Source of the DNA: Arthrobacter sp. zg-Y1110 | GTDB lineage: Bacteria > Actinomycetota > Actinomycetes > Actinomycetales > Micrococcaceae | Length of the DNA stretch: 64,000 nt | Direction of reading: 5' to 3' | Assembly: GCF_025244865.1 (NCBI RefSeq) | Contig: NZ_CP104272.1 | Span: 2,170,001 to 2,234,000 of the forward strand | Shown here: one piece after another, positions 51,863 through 60,099 of the stretch | Position numbering within the stretch: position 1 is the stretch's first letter | How the letters are laid out: the number at the start of each line of letters is the position of its first letter | Program-made: the position numbers and the translations under genes | The notes under the pieces: generated by a model | Databases searched by the model: none | What the model was told of the DNA's origin: nothing | The model's input: the letters and a program-made list of their open reading frames with translations, nothing else

Positions 51863-52609
51863 ATGAAACAGACCGTTGCAGAACTCTTTACTCCCGAGGA
51901 CGGCTGCGCCTTTATTCCGCTCATGTGGGGTGGACGGAAGGAGACGTCCACAGAAGTACTAGTCAGGGCCACAGCGACTATGTCCGCGCTCACTCACGCG
52001 GTGCCGAAGGAGCTCGCTGTGAACCCCTTTTGGATGCGGATCGCGGACGATGGGCTGGGCTATTCCCCCGCACCTAGTACTTTAGACGGCCTCCAAGAGC
52101 TAGTGCGCAAAGAAAATGAAAAACCGACTGGGCCAACGACGCTCCAACTGCTGCTCTTTGCAGACAACACGGATGAAGGTCTCTTGGCTTCCTTCAACTT
52201 GAATGCTGGGGCTGAACAAACCTATGTAGGGAACAGCTGCACTGTCACGCTCGAACAGGGGTACCCCCTCGGGCCTGTTGATGCAGCTGAAAACCTGTTC
52301 CGGGAGTTGATTCGGATCTGGCAACCCGAGACGGCGATCTTGTGTACAGACCGGACAATCGCGGACATAGGAGATCTTTATGACACATATGCCGGGTATT
52401 TGAGTTGGGTTTCGGCAAGTGCCACTGATGTCCCTGGGTATCTGACGTCAGCCAGGGCGGAGCATTTCGGTGACGGAGTCGTGCTCGCGGCAAAACACTG
52501 GACGGTGGACGGAGTGAGATGCATGCACCAGGAACTGCTTGCCGAAAGCGTGCCGGCGCTAACTGCGATAGCCGCAGTCCAGGTCGTCCCGCAGTTTCCG
52601 CCTAAGTGA
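51863..52609 (+). CDS. Probable immunity protein for the REase-type toxin (Imm52-like)
   Basis: 248 aa, no signal peptide or membrane helix, mildly acidic. It follows the toxin at 27 bases, with AGGTAGG upstream of its ATG, the standard toxin-immunity order. Size and aromatic-rich features (LSWVSASATDVPGYL, HFGDGVVLAAKHW) are compatible with Imm52, a family I recall as linked to Tox-REase-5 toxins; this is from context more than clear motif identity. The base composition is less GC-rich, with TTT, CTA and AGA codons unlike core genes here. Confidence 0.6.
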   Translation: MKQTVAELFTPEDGCAFIPLMWGGRKETSTEVLVRATATMSALTHAVPKELAVNPFWMRIADDGLGYSPAPSTLDGLQELVRKENEKPTGPTTLQLLLFADNTDEGLLASFNLNAGAEQTYVGNSCTVTLEQGYPLGPVDAAENLFRELIRIWQPETAILCTDRTIADIGDLYDTYAGYLSWVSASATDVPGYLTSARAEHFGDGVVLAAKHWTVDGVRCMHQELLAESVPALTAIAAVQVVPQFPPK

Positions 52610-52843
52610 GCGAAGCACTTGACGCAAGGCGCACCCCACCCACTTGGGGGGCGGGGGGCTCGTCGCCTACATTTCGGGCGTTATGGTGCCCTAGTGCTCG
52701 ATGCCCCACTCCCGTTACTCACCCGAACCGCAACCATGGTAGTGTTTCAGCCAGATTTAGCAGTATCTAACACAACAATCAATGTTCCGTTGGTTCAACC
52801 GAAACCCGCTAGATTCCGGGGCTTTCAGGGGTAGTGAGCGTCT
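52610..52843. other. Non-coding tail of the cassette with a tRNA-3'-like fragment
   Basis: No gene seen. CCCGTTACTCACCC at 52711-52724 equals 14 bases of the tRNA-His 3' end, a third and much shorter copy, and GGTTCAACC recurs at 52793. The stretch 52735-52800 is AT-richer than the rest. It looks like a scar of earlier rearrangement at this tRNA. Confidence 0.55.
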
Positions 52844-53018
52844 GGTTCAACCCCCGTTACTCACCCCAGGAGAAGGACTGAGGGACGCCGGAAACGGCGT
52901 CCCTCAGTCGTTTAAGCGTTGCTGCGGGAAAATCATCTTCACTCCCCTACCGGCAACCGGTCCCGGCGCGGAGCGCGGACAGAACTCCCCATTGACATGC
53001 CTGCCGGTGTCGGTTTTG
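52844..53018 (+). repeat. 175-bp direct repeat, right copy (orphan tRNA-His 3' end)
   Basis: Second copy of the repeat at 49874-50048, with two base differences. The tRNA body is missing: the match begins abruptly at GGTTCAACC. The copied terminator is at 52878-52907 and the copied -35 at 52992. No cassette follows; the 59 bases to the VOC gene stop are non-coding. It either marks the right end of an inserted module or the head of a lost second cassette. Confidence 0.95.
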
Positions 53019-53077
53019 TTCAGAACTGAAGACCTCAGATGCCCTGGTCATAGTGTCAACGTAGTCGAGAGACGCTG

Positions 53078-53455
53078 TTACTCGCTGGGGGCTCCATCAG
53101 TCCATATGCCGAAGGACACCCCACATGGATCTTGGAACGTTGCGAACCAGCGGTCATCGCCGCCGAGGGCAGTTCTGCTTCGTTCGACCTGGCCCCCGAG
53201 CTCTCTGACTCGTGAGAGGAAGCCTTCGAGGTCATCAGTTTCGAAATAGACCCGGGTTCCGGCCGTAGGCGCCGTTCCTACGGTTGCACGCTGAAGACCG
53301 CCAATTCCCGACTCGCCACTTCTGATGATCCAGTAGCTCGCATCGAGCTCTGAATCCTCGAACGCGGGGGCGAACGTCCAACCTTGGAGATCGCAGTGGA
53401 ACGACATGAACTTGTCGGGGGCTTCGGTCTCGACTTCCCACCAGACGATGTTCAT
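53078..53455 (-). CDS. VOC family (glyoxalase-like) protein
   Basis: 125 aa, a single glyoxalase/bleomycin-resistance-type domain: IVWWEVETEAPDKFMSFHCDLQGW at the start, RVYFETDDLEGFLSRVRELGG in the middle and FQDPCGVSFGIW at the end. These proteins use a divalent metal; the reaction here is not predictable. The start ATG is near the right border of the accessory region. No partner gene adjoins it. Confidence 0.88.
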   Translation of the reverse strand: MNIVWWEVETEAPDKFMSFHCDLQGWTFAPAFEDSELDASYWIIRSGESGIGGLQRATVGTAPTAGTRVYFETDDLEGFLSRVRELGGQVERSRTALGGDDRWFATFQDPCGVSFGIWTDGAPSE

Positions 53456-53983
53456 AAGGGCATGCTAGCGGACGGCCAGCGGTCTTTGGTGCCGAGACCT
53501 ACTTCAGCCCGCGCTCCGCGTACTGGACCGAGTGGGCTCACGGTGCTCGACCGAGGTCGAATCCGCCATCCGCATTCCTTTCGGTGACGGCGCGCCCTGT
53601 ATGCGGCCAGGGAATGGGCATGGGAAAGCACCCGTCGCGGATGCCGGCGTTTACTGGGCGGCCGGGTCGCCGTGGTAATCTCTTTCTTGAATTTCAGCGG
53701 CCAGCGGCATTTTGAGCGAACAACATAAGCGGCCGGCTCCCATCGGATTTCCGCGGCATCACAGGGCCGCAGTCTGTCGTTCCGTTGGCAAAACCCGGCA
53801 GCGGACACCGGGCGCAGCGGGCGGAGTTTAGCGCTTTGACGAACCGTCCCAGGAGTGTCCGGGCCGCCGATAGGTTTGTGTTTCACTGTATTCGGCAGGC
53901 GTTGTGCAACGCCTCCGGCGGGCAGCAGCCCCGGGCAAAGACCACTACGCCTATGCGTGGCTTATCAATGAGGAGGCGCCGCC
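53456..53983. other. Intergenic region, no gene recognised
   Basis: 528 bases between the VOC and acyl-CoA dehydrogenase genes. An open frame on the minus strand (53452-53886) is Arg/Pro-rich with no recognisable product, so I do not call it. The palindrome CGTTGTGCAACG near 53900 and TTGACGAACC near 53836 may belong to the dehydrogenase promoter. The length suggests remnants of lost genes beside the tRNA-His island. Confidence 0.45.
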
Positions 53984-55141
53984 TTGGAGCGCAGACTGTT
54001 CGAAGAGGACCATGAGCTGTTCCGGGAAGTCGTCCGGGAATTCGATTCCCGCGAAGTCGCCGCCGGGTACCCGGAATGGGACGCGGCGCACATGATGCCC
54101 CGCCGGCTCTGGAAAGCCGCCGGCGAGCAGGGCCTGCTCGGTTTGGCCGTCCCCGAGGAGTTCGGCGGCGCCGGCATGCCGGATTACCGCTTCCGCGCCG
54201 TGATGGACGAGGAATTTGCCCGCTCCAACCACCTCGCCGTCGGCCTCACCTTCCATCTGCATGACGACATGGTCCTCCCCCACCTGCTGGCCTACGGCTC
54301 CGACGAGCTGAAGGAATACTGGCTGCCCGGCATGGTGTCCGGAGATAAGGTCACCTCGGTGGCCTGGACCGAGCCCGGAGCTGGCAGCGACCTGCGCGGC
54401 ATCCGCACCAAGGCGGTCCGCACCGACGACGGCGACTGGCGCCTCAGCGGCCAGAAGACCTTCATCGGCAACGGCATCAGCGGAGATGCGTCCCTGGTCC
54501 TTGCCCGGACAGACGGCGGCACCGGGCGCGGACAGCGCGATTCGTTCAGCATGTTCATGGTGGAGAAAACCGAGGGCTACAGCACCGGCCGCCAGCTCGA
54601 CAAGATGGGCCTGAAGGCCTCCGACACCGCTGAGCTCTTCTTCGACGATGTTCACGTCCCGTCCGCCAACCTCGTGGGCGAAGTCGGCCGCGGGCTGGAG
54701 TACGCCGAGGGGCAGCTTCCCCAGGGCCGGCTGGCCATCGCCGTCGCCTCCTCCGCCGTCGCCCGGCAGATCTACGAAGCCACCGTGGAATACACGAAAA
54801 ACCGCAACGCCTTCGGGGACCGGATCGCCGATTTCCAGAACAGCCGTTTTGCACTGGCGGACATCCTCACCGAGGTTGAAGTCACCGAAGCCTACGTCGA
54901 TTCGGCCATCCTTGCCTTCAACGAAGGAAAGCTCGACGCCGTCTCGGCCGCCAAGGCAAAGCTCTGGGCCAGCGAACGGGCCAAGTCCATCACGGACCGC
55001 TGCCTGCAGCTGCACGGCGGCTACGGCTACATCCTGGAATACCCGGTGGCCCAGGCCTTCCTGGCGGCCCGCCTGCTGACCATCTTCGGCGGCACCAGCG
55101 AAATCATGCGGGAAGTCATCGGGCGCGGCATCGTCCGCTGA
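53984..55141 (+). CDS. Acyl-CoA dehydrogenase family protein
   Basis: FAD enzyme for alpha,beta-desaturation of an acyl-CoA. 385 aa with the three family parts: the N-terminal helical domain, [20 protein letters not shown] in the flavin-binding middle, and the C-terminal [35 protein letters not shown]. The substrate is not evident (long-chain or branched). The start is TTG at 53984 with a full AGGAGG seven bases upstream. It lies 40 bases before def on the same strand. Confidence 0.92.
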   Translation: MERRLFEEDHELFREVVREFDSREVAAGYPEWDAAHMMPRRLWKAAGEQGLLGLAVPEEFGGAGMPDYRFRAVMDEEFARSNHLAVGLTFHLHDDMVLPHLLAYGSDELKEYWLPGMVSGDKVTSVAWTEPGAGSDLRGIRTKAVRTDDGDWRLSGQKTFIGNGISGDASLVLARTDGGTGRGQRDSFSMFMVEKTEGYSTGRQLDKMGLKASDTAELFFDDVHVPSANLVGEVGRGLEYAEGQLPQGRLAIAVASSAVARQIYEATVEYTKNRNAFGDRIADFQNSRFALADILTEVEVTEAYVDSAILAFNEGKLDAVSAAKAKLWASERAKSITDRCLQLHGGYGYILEYPVAQAFLAARLLTIFGGTSEIMREVIGRGIVR

Positions 55142-55181
55142 GCCCGGTTCCCGGCACCAACACCACGAGAGAAAGACAGTA

Positions 55182-55754
55182 ATGACCGTTCGTCCCATCG
55201 TCATCCACGGAGAACCCGTACTGCACCGCAGGGCGGCCGAGGTGGAAGAGTTCAATGACGAACTGCGCACCCTGGTTGCCGACATGTTCGAAACCATGGA
55301 CGTCGCCAACGGCGTCGGCCTCGCAGCCCCGCAGATCGGCGTCGGCCTGCGCCTGTTCACCTTCGACTACGAGAACGACGACGACGCTCCGAACCGCGGC
55401 GTCGTCATCAACCCGGTCCTGATCACGTCCAAGATCCCGGGTTCCGCCCCCGATCCGGACGAAACCTCCGAAGGCTGCCTCTCCGTACCCGGCGAGAACT
55501 TCCCGGTGAACCGGGCCGAGTGGGCCAAGGTCAGCGGCTTCGACGAGTTCGGCGCGCCCGTGCAGTTCGAGGCGACGGACTGGTTTGCCCGGGTGATCCA
55601 GCATGAGTACGACCACCTCGACGGCAAGCTCTACGTGGACCGGCTTACCGACCGGTGGAGCCGGAAGGCCCGGAAGGTGCTGAAGGCACAGGGCTGGACC
55701 GTGCCGGGCCATACCTGGATGCCGGGCGTGGACCCGGACCCGTTCGGCCACTGA
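55182..55754 (+). CDS. def: Peptide deformylase
   Basis: Removes the formyl group from the N-terminal Met of new proteins using a bound metal. 190 aa with the three motifs [15 protein letters not shown] and HEYDHLDG. The C-terminal 30 residues form the actinobacterial extension ([22 protein letters not shown]). Probably co-transcribed with the acyl-CoA dehydrogenase, ending at a bidirectional terminator. Confidence 0.97.
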   Translation: MTVRPIVIHGEPVLHRRAAEVEEFNDELRTLVADMFETMDVANGVGLAAPQIGVGLRLFTFDYENDDDAPNRGVVINPVLITSKIPGSAPDPDETSEGCLSVPGENFPVNRAEWAKVSGFDEFGAPVQFEATDWFARVIQHEYDHLDGKLYVDRLTDRWSRKARKVLKAQGWTVPGHTWMPGVDPDPFGH

Positions 55755-55789
55755 GTCCGTCCGTACCGGCACCGCCCCGTCATGCACGA

Positions 55790-55819
55790 AGGGCCCGCAG
55801 GCATAAGCCTGCGGGCCCT
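55790..55819. terminator. Bidirectional terminator between def and the GAPDH gene
   Basis: 13-bp perfect stem (55790-55802 and 55807-55819) with loop ATAA, between converging genes. No strong T-run; called from stem strength and position. Confidence 0.75.
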
Positions 55820-55834
55820 ATGCGTTGCCGGCTG

Positions 55835-57298
55835 CTAGCCGGCGATGGCTGCCAGCGACTGTGCCTTGGGGAAGGCCGGCGGGTTGACGTGCGCCATCTC
55901 CTCCAGGACCCGGACCACCTGGCAGCTGTACCCGAATTCGTTGTCGTACCAGACGTACAGCACGAGGTTCTTGCCGTTGGAAATGGTCGCGAGACCGTCC
56001 ACGATCCCGGCACGCTTGGAACCCACGAAGTCGCTGGACACCACCTCGGGTGAGGCAATGTAGTCGATCTGCTTGTGCAGCGGCGAGTTCAACGAGGTTT
56101 CGCGCAGGAAGGTGTTTACTTCGTCCCTGGTGGTGGCGCTTTCCAGGTTCAGGTTGAGGATGGCCATCGACACGTCCGGGGTGGGAACGCGGATCGCGTT
56201 GCCGCTGAGCTTGCCTTCCAGTTCCGGCAGTGCCTTGGCAACCGCCTTCGCGGCACCGGTTTCCGTGATGACCATGTTCAGGGCCGCGGAACGCCCGCGC
56301 CGGTCGCCGTTGTGGAAGTTGTCGATCAGGTTCTGGTCATTGGTGAAGGAATGCACCGTTTCCACGTGCCCGTTCACAATGCCGTACTTGTCGTTAAGGA
56401 CCTTGAGTACCGGGGTGATGGCGTTGGTGGTGCAGGAGGCAGCCGTAATGATCCGGTCCTCGTCCGTGATGGAACCGTGGTTGATCCCGTGCACGATGTT
56501 CTTCAGGTTCCCCTTGCCCGGTGCGGTCAGCAGCACCCGGGACACGCCCTTAGCGGCCAGGTGCTGGGACAGGCCTTTCTCATCGCGCCAGCGGCCGGTG
56601 TTGTCCACCACCACCGCGTCGTTGATTCCGTACGCCGTGTAATCCACGGTCGCCGGATCATTGGAGTAAATGACCTGGATCAGGGTGCCGTTGGCGAGGA
56701 TGGTGTTTTTTTCCTCGTCCACCGTGATGGTGCCGTTGAAGGCACCGTGCACCGAATCCCGGCGGAGCAGGCTGGCGCGCTTCACGAGATCGTTTTCGGA
56801 GCCCTTCCGCACCACGATCGCACGCAGCCGCAGGCCCTGCCCGCCGCCGGCCTTCTCAACGAGGATCCGGGCCAGGAGCCGTCCGATGCGTCCAAAGCCG
56901 TAGAGGACGACGTCGGTGCTCGTCCGCTCGTCGGCTCCGCTCTTGCCGGCGACGTCGGCCAGTTCCGCGCGCAGGAACTCGGTGAGGTCCCCACCCTGCT
57001 CCTTGTACTTGTTGCTCAGCCGGGCCAGGTCCACGGACGCGGCACCCAGTTCCAGCTCGGTCAGGGCCAGGAGCAACGGGTAGGTCTCTGCGACCGGCAG
57101 TTCGGTTTCGTCGATCTGGCGGGCGAACCGGTGCGCCTTCAGAATGTCGATAACCGACTTGTTGACGAGTGGACGCCCATAGACCGAGGTCACCACGCTG
57201 TTTTCCCGGTAGAGCCGCCCGATAAGCGGAATCATGGCCTCGGCGAGGGCCTCCCGATCCATCCAGGCATCAAGGCACGTATCCGAATTGGAGCTCAC
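55835..57298 (-). CDS. Glyceraldehyde-3-phosphate dehydrogenase, long N-terminally extended form
   Basis: 487 aa. The GAPDH fold occupies about 128-487: DVVLYGFGRIGRLLARI for cofactor binding, catalytic Cys in TAASCTTNAITPVLK, then HSFTNDQN and WYDNEFGYSCQVVRVLEEM. Ordinary GAPDH is about 335 aa; the 125-residue helical N-terminal extension (LIGRLYRENSVVTSVYGRPLVNKS) is typical of the second actinobacterial enzyme (GapB type in Corynebacterium), linked to gluconeogenesis with NADP. The role here is inferred. It stands alone on its strand. Confidence 0.9.
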   Translation of the reverse strand: MSSNSDTCLDAWMDREALAEAMIPLIGRLYRENSVVTSVYGRPLVNKSVIDILKAHRFARQIDETELPVAETYPLLLALTELELGAASVDLARLSNKYKEQGGDLTEFLRAELADVAGKSGADERTSTDVVLYGFGRIGRLLARILVEKAGGGQGLRLRAIVVRKGSENDLVKRASLLRRDSVHGAFNGTITVDEEKNTILANGTLIQVIYSNDPATVDYTAYGINDAVVVDNTGRWRDEKGLSQHLAAKGVSRVLLTAPGKGNLKNIVHGINHGSITDEDRIITAASCTTNAITPVLKVLNDKYGIVNGHVETVHSFTNDQNLIDNFHNGDRRGRSAALNMVITETGAAKAVAKALPELEGKLSGNAIRVPTPDVSMAILNLNLESATTRDEVNTFLRETSLNSPLHKQIDYIASPEVVSSDFVGSKRAGIVDGLATISNGKNLVLYVWYDNEFGYSCQVVRVLEEMAHVNPPAFPKAQSLAAIAG

Positions 57299-57414
57299 AG
57301 AACTTCACATCCTTTTCTCAGCCGGCACTGCGTTGTGCCGGTTGGCGGTAATCCCTACCAGTGTATTAGGACACATCAACCCCACCGGACCCATGGCTGA
57401 GAGATCGGTCACAA

Positions 57415-58722
57415 TCAGGAGGTGTGCAGGCCGGTTCCGGCGCGGGTGGCGGCCAGCTCATCCGTTCTCGGGGGTTCCAGCTCCGCGAGATCCCGGACCC
57501 GGCGCAGCGGGCCGAAGACAGCGGTCAACGGGGCCAGCGCGGCCACCAGTATTCCGATCAGGATCGCCCCCCGGATATCCATCACCTCGACCAGCAGCCC
57601 GGCGGCAAAGGCCGCGACGGCGAGCATGCCCCAGGTCACCATCCGCTGGGCGGACCCGAGGCGGCCGAGCATCTGCGGCGGGCAGACCCGCTGGCGGAAG
57701 GTCGTGGAGACGACAATGTTCAAGGCAATGGAAAAGCCCGCAATAAAGAGTCCGACGAAGCCGGCAGTCATCCCCCAGCCCGGAGAGATAAACAGCAGGC
57801 TCGCGTATCCGCCTACTACCGGGAGCATCGAATACCGCCACACGCGCCCGGAGCCGAGACGGCCGGAGATCCACTTGGCGGACAAGCCGCCGATGGTTCC
57901 CCCCACCGCCGTAGCTGCCGTCAGGAGGCCCAGCATGCCCGGAGACTCTCCGAGGGAACGGATCACCAGCAGGACCAGCAGGGACACCACAATGTTGCCG
58001 CCGAGGTTCCAGAGCGCTCCGGTGATGAGCAGCATGCGCAGGGGCACGGTACTGAAGGTGTAGCGCAGCCCCTCCCCCATGTCCCGGAAAACCCTCCGGT
58101 CCTTCGACCGGTCGGGACGGGCCTCGGCAACGTCCAGCCGGAGAATCGCCGTCAGGGAGGCAAGGGAGGCGGCGACCTGCAGCAACAGAGCATTGGATGC
58201 CCCCCAGGCATCCGTGACCCAGCCGCCCACCGCCCGGCCGCCGGCGTCGCCCAGGGCACCGGAACCCGTCATGAGCCCGTTTCCCTCCACCAGTTCCTCG
58301 CGGTCCACCGCGGCAGGCACGAGTGCCTGCTCGGCAAGGGTAAAGAACACCGCTGCGAGTCCTGCGCCGAAAGACACCGCGAACAACTGGGTAACCGTGA
58401 GGGCCCCCAGCCACCACGCCACCGGCAGGCTGGCCAGCAGGAGCGTCCGCACGGCAAGCGAAACCACTATCAGCGGCCGCCGCCGGTGTCTGTCCACCAG
58501 CACGCCGATGGGCAGTGCGAACAGGAGCCAGGGAAGGAAGGTCATACCGGAAAGGACGGCAACCGTGGAGTTCGAGGCGTCCAGTTCCGTCACCGCTATC
58601 ACCGGCAGGGCCACGCTGGTTACGGCAGTGCCGAATATTCCGGCGGTCGAAGAGATCCACAGCCGTCGGAAATTTGCATTTCGCAGAACCAGGGGCTTCC
58701 TTGCCGCCTCCGTGTGGGACAT
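57415..58722 (-). CDS. MFS transporter (drug/siderophore-exporter type)
   Basis: 435 aa with 12 membrane helices. FRRLWISSTAGIFGTAVTSVALPVIAV and GVLVDRHRRRPLIVVSL (the A-like loop motif DRHRRRP) place it in the MFS_3 / EntS-like group of exporters. Substrate unknown. ATG at 58722 (MSHTEAAR) is preferred; GTG at 58728 is in frame. Its gene begins 123 bases from the 3' end of the RNase P RNA. Confidence 0.87.
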   Translation of the reverse strand: MSHTEAARKPLVLRNANFRRLWISSTAGIFGTAVTSVALPVIAVTELDASNSTVAVLSGMTFLPWLLFALPIGVLVDRHRRRPLIVVSLAVRTLLLASLPVAWWLGALTVTQLFAVSFGAGLAAVFFTLAEQALVPAAVDREELVEGNGLMTGSGALGDAGGRAVGGWVTDAWGASNALLLQVAASLASLTAILRLDVAEARPDRSKDRRVFRDMGEGLRYTFSTVPLRMLLITGALWNLGGNIVVSLLVLLVIRSLGESPGMLGLLTAATAVGGTIGGLSAKWISGRLGSGRVWRYSMLPVVGGYASLLFISPGWGMTAGFVGLFIAGFSIALNIVVSTTFRQRVCPPQMLGRLGSAQRMVTWGMLAVAAFAAGLLVEVMDIRGAILIGILVAALAPLTAVFGPLRRVRDLAELEPPRTDELAATRAGTGLHTS

Positions 58723-58844
58723 TGCCACAGACTAGCCCAGCACCGGATGAATAAAACGAGTCAACGTGCCGGAAAAGGAATATTGCACGAAAGCTTTGCG
58801 AACAGTGCGGAAACCTTTGGCTGCTGCGCACGGCCGCGGAAGTA

Positions 58845-59258
58845 TGTGGACGGGTTGGCCGATAAGCCGGGTTTTGTACGCCCGGACCGTTACCGGACCG
58901 GGAGCGGCAATCATCCATCTAGGGCAGCCGTTGCCGGCTGCCTCAAGCGGCCTACCCGGACACATCGGGCGGGCAGCCCTCAAACGTGTCCTGTATGGCC
59001 TTGCTCCGGGTGGGGTTTACCTAGCCGTCCCGGTCACCCGGGACGCTGGTGGTCTCTTACACCGCCTTTTCACCCTTACCTGCTCAGGCTGCAAAGCAGC
59101 GTAAGCCGGCGGTTTCTTTTCTGTGGCACTGGCCTGCGGGTTTCCCCGAGTGGGCGTTACCCACCACCCTGCCCTGCGGAGCCCGGACTTTCCTCGGCGG
59201 CTGCGGTTTCCCCAAAAGGAATCCGCGCCGACGCGATTGCCTGGCCAACCCGTCCACA
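58845..59258 (-). ncRNA. rnpB: RNase P RNA (class A)
   Basis: Catalytic RNA that matures tRNA 5' ends. On the minus strand the 5' end TGTGGACGGGTTGGCC pairs with the 3' end GGCCAACCCGTCCACA to form P1. GAGGAAAGTCCGGGCTCC (CR-I) and the ACAGAAA segment and the CGGCTTATCGGCC end are conserved landmarks, and AGATGGATGATTGCC near the 3' part completes the core. Length about 414. It fills most of the gap between the MFS gene and yaaA; divergent from yaaA, so promoters share 59259-59330. Confidence 0.96.
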
Positions 59259-59330
59259 GTCAACTCTACCGTCCCGCAGGCACTGCCCCTGTCCGGAGCC
59301 TGCAGCGGCCGGCTCGCGTAGGATTAACCG

Positions 59331-60095
59331 GTGCTGATTCTGCTCCCGCCCTCCGAAGGAAAAACCCCCGCAGTGTCCGGGCCGGTCCTGGACCCGTCCC
59401 GGCTGCATTTCCCGCTGCTTTCCGAACCCCGCGCGCTGGTACTCAAGGCCCTGGCCGAAGCCAGCAGCTCCGAGGATGCCCTGGCGGTCCTAGGGGTGGG
59501 TGCAACCCTTGCCCCGGAGGTACGGCGCAATACCGCCCTGGACAATGAGCCCTGCGCGCCTGCTCACCGGGTCTACACGGGTGTGTTGTACGACGCGCTG
59601 GGCTACGCGTCGCTTCCGCCGGCAGTGCAGCGGCGTGCAGACGATGCCGTGCTGGTGATGTCCGCTCTGTGGGGTGCCCTCGGCTTTGCGGATCCGATTC
59701 CGGCGTACCGGCTCTCGATGTCAGTGCGGCTTCCGGAGACCGGGCGCCTTGCCGCCTTCTGGAAGCAGCACCTGACCGGTCCACTGGACGAGTACGCCGG
59801 GGATTCACTGGTGGTGGACTGCCGTTCCAGCACCTATGCGGCGGCTTGGACGCCGGATCCGCAGCGCACGGCGGCGGTTAACGTATTCACCGTCCGCGAC
59901 GGCCAACGCAAAGTGGTTTCGCACTTCGCCAAGCACACCCGCGGCGAGCTGGCCCGCCATCTGCTCCTGCGCACCGGCACGGAGCCTGCGACACCGCAGG
60001 AACTGCTGGCTGCTGCACAGGAAAAGTGGGAGACCGAGCTGGTGGCCCCGGCAGGCCGGAAGCCGTACCAGCTCAACCTCATCCTGGCCGGATAG
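59331..60095 (+). CDS. yaaA: YaaA family peroxide-stress protein (DUF328)
   Basis: 254 aa. LILLPPSEGKTP at the N-terminus, YTGVLYDALG, LSALWG-like VMSALWGALGFADPIPAYRLSM and FAKHTRGELARHLL are the YaaA signature. In E. coli YaaA binds DNA and limits iron-driven damage under peroxide stress. The start is GTG, following the divergent rnpB. It converges with the RNase H fusion, 4 bases between stops, inside a TGGCCGG/CCGGCCA inverted repeat. Confidence 0.92.
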   Translation: MLILLPPSEGKTPAVSGPVLDPSRLHFPLLSEPRALVLKALAEASSSEDALAVLGVGATLAPEVRRNTALDNEPCAPAHRVYTGVLYDALGYASLPPAVQRRADDAVLVMSALWGALGFADPIPAYRLSMSVRLPETGRLAAFWKQHLTGPLDEYAGDSLVVDCRSSTYAAAWTPDPQRTAAVNVFTVRDGQRKVVSHFAKHTRGELARHLLLRTGTEPATPQELLAAAQEKWETELVAPAGRKPYQLNLILAG

Positions 60096-60099
60096 CGCC

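Noticed and set aside
53452..53886. 144-aa minus-strand open frame upstream of the acyl-CoA dehydrogenase
   Set aside because: Arg/Pro-rich composition typical of antisense GC-rich DNA, no motif and no ribosome site.
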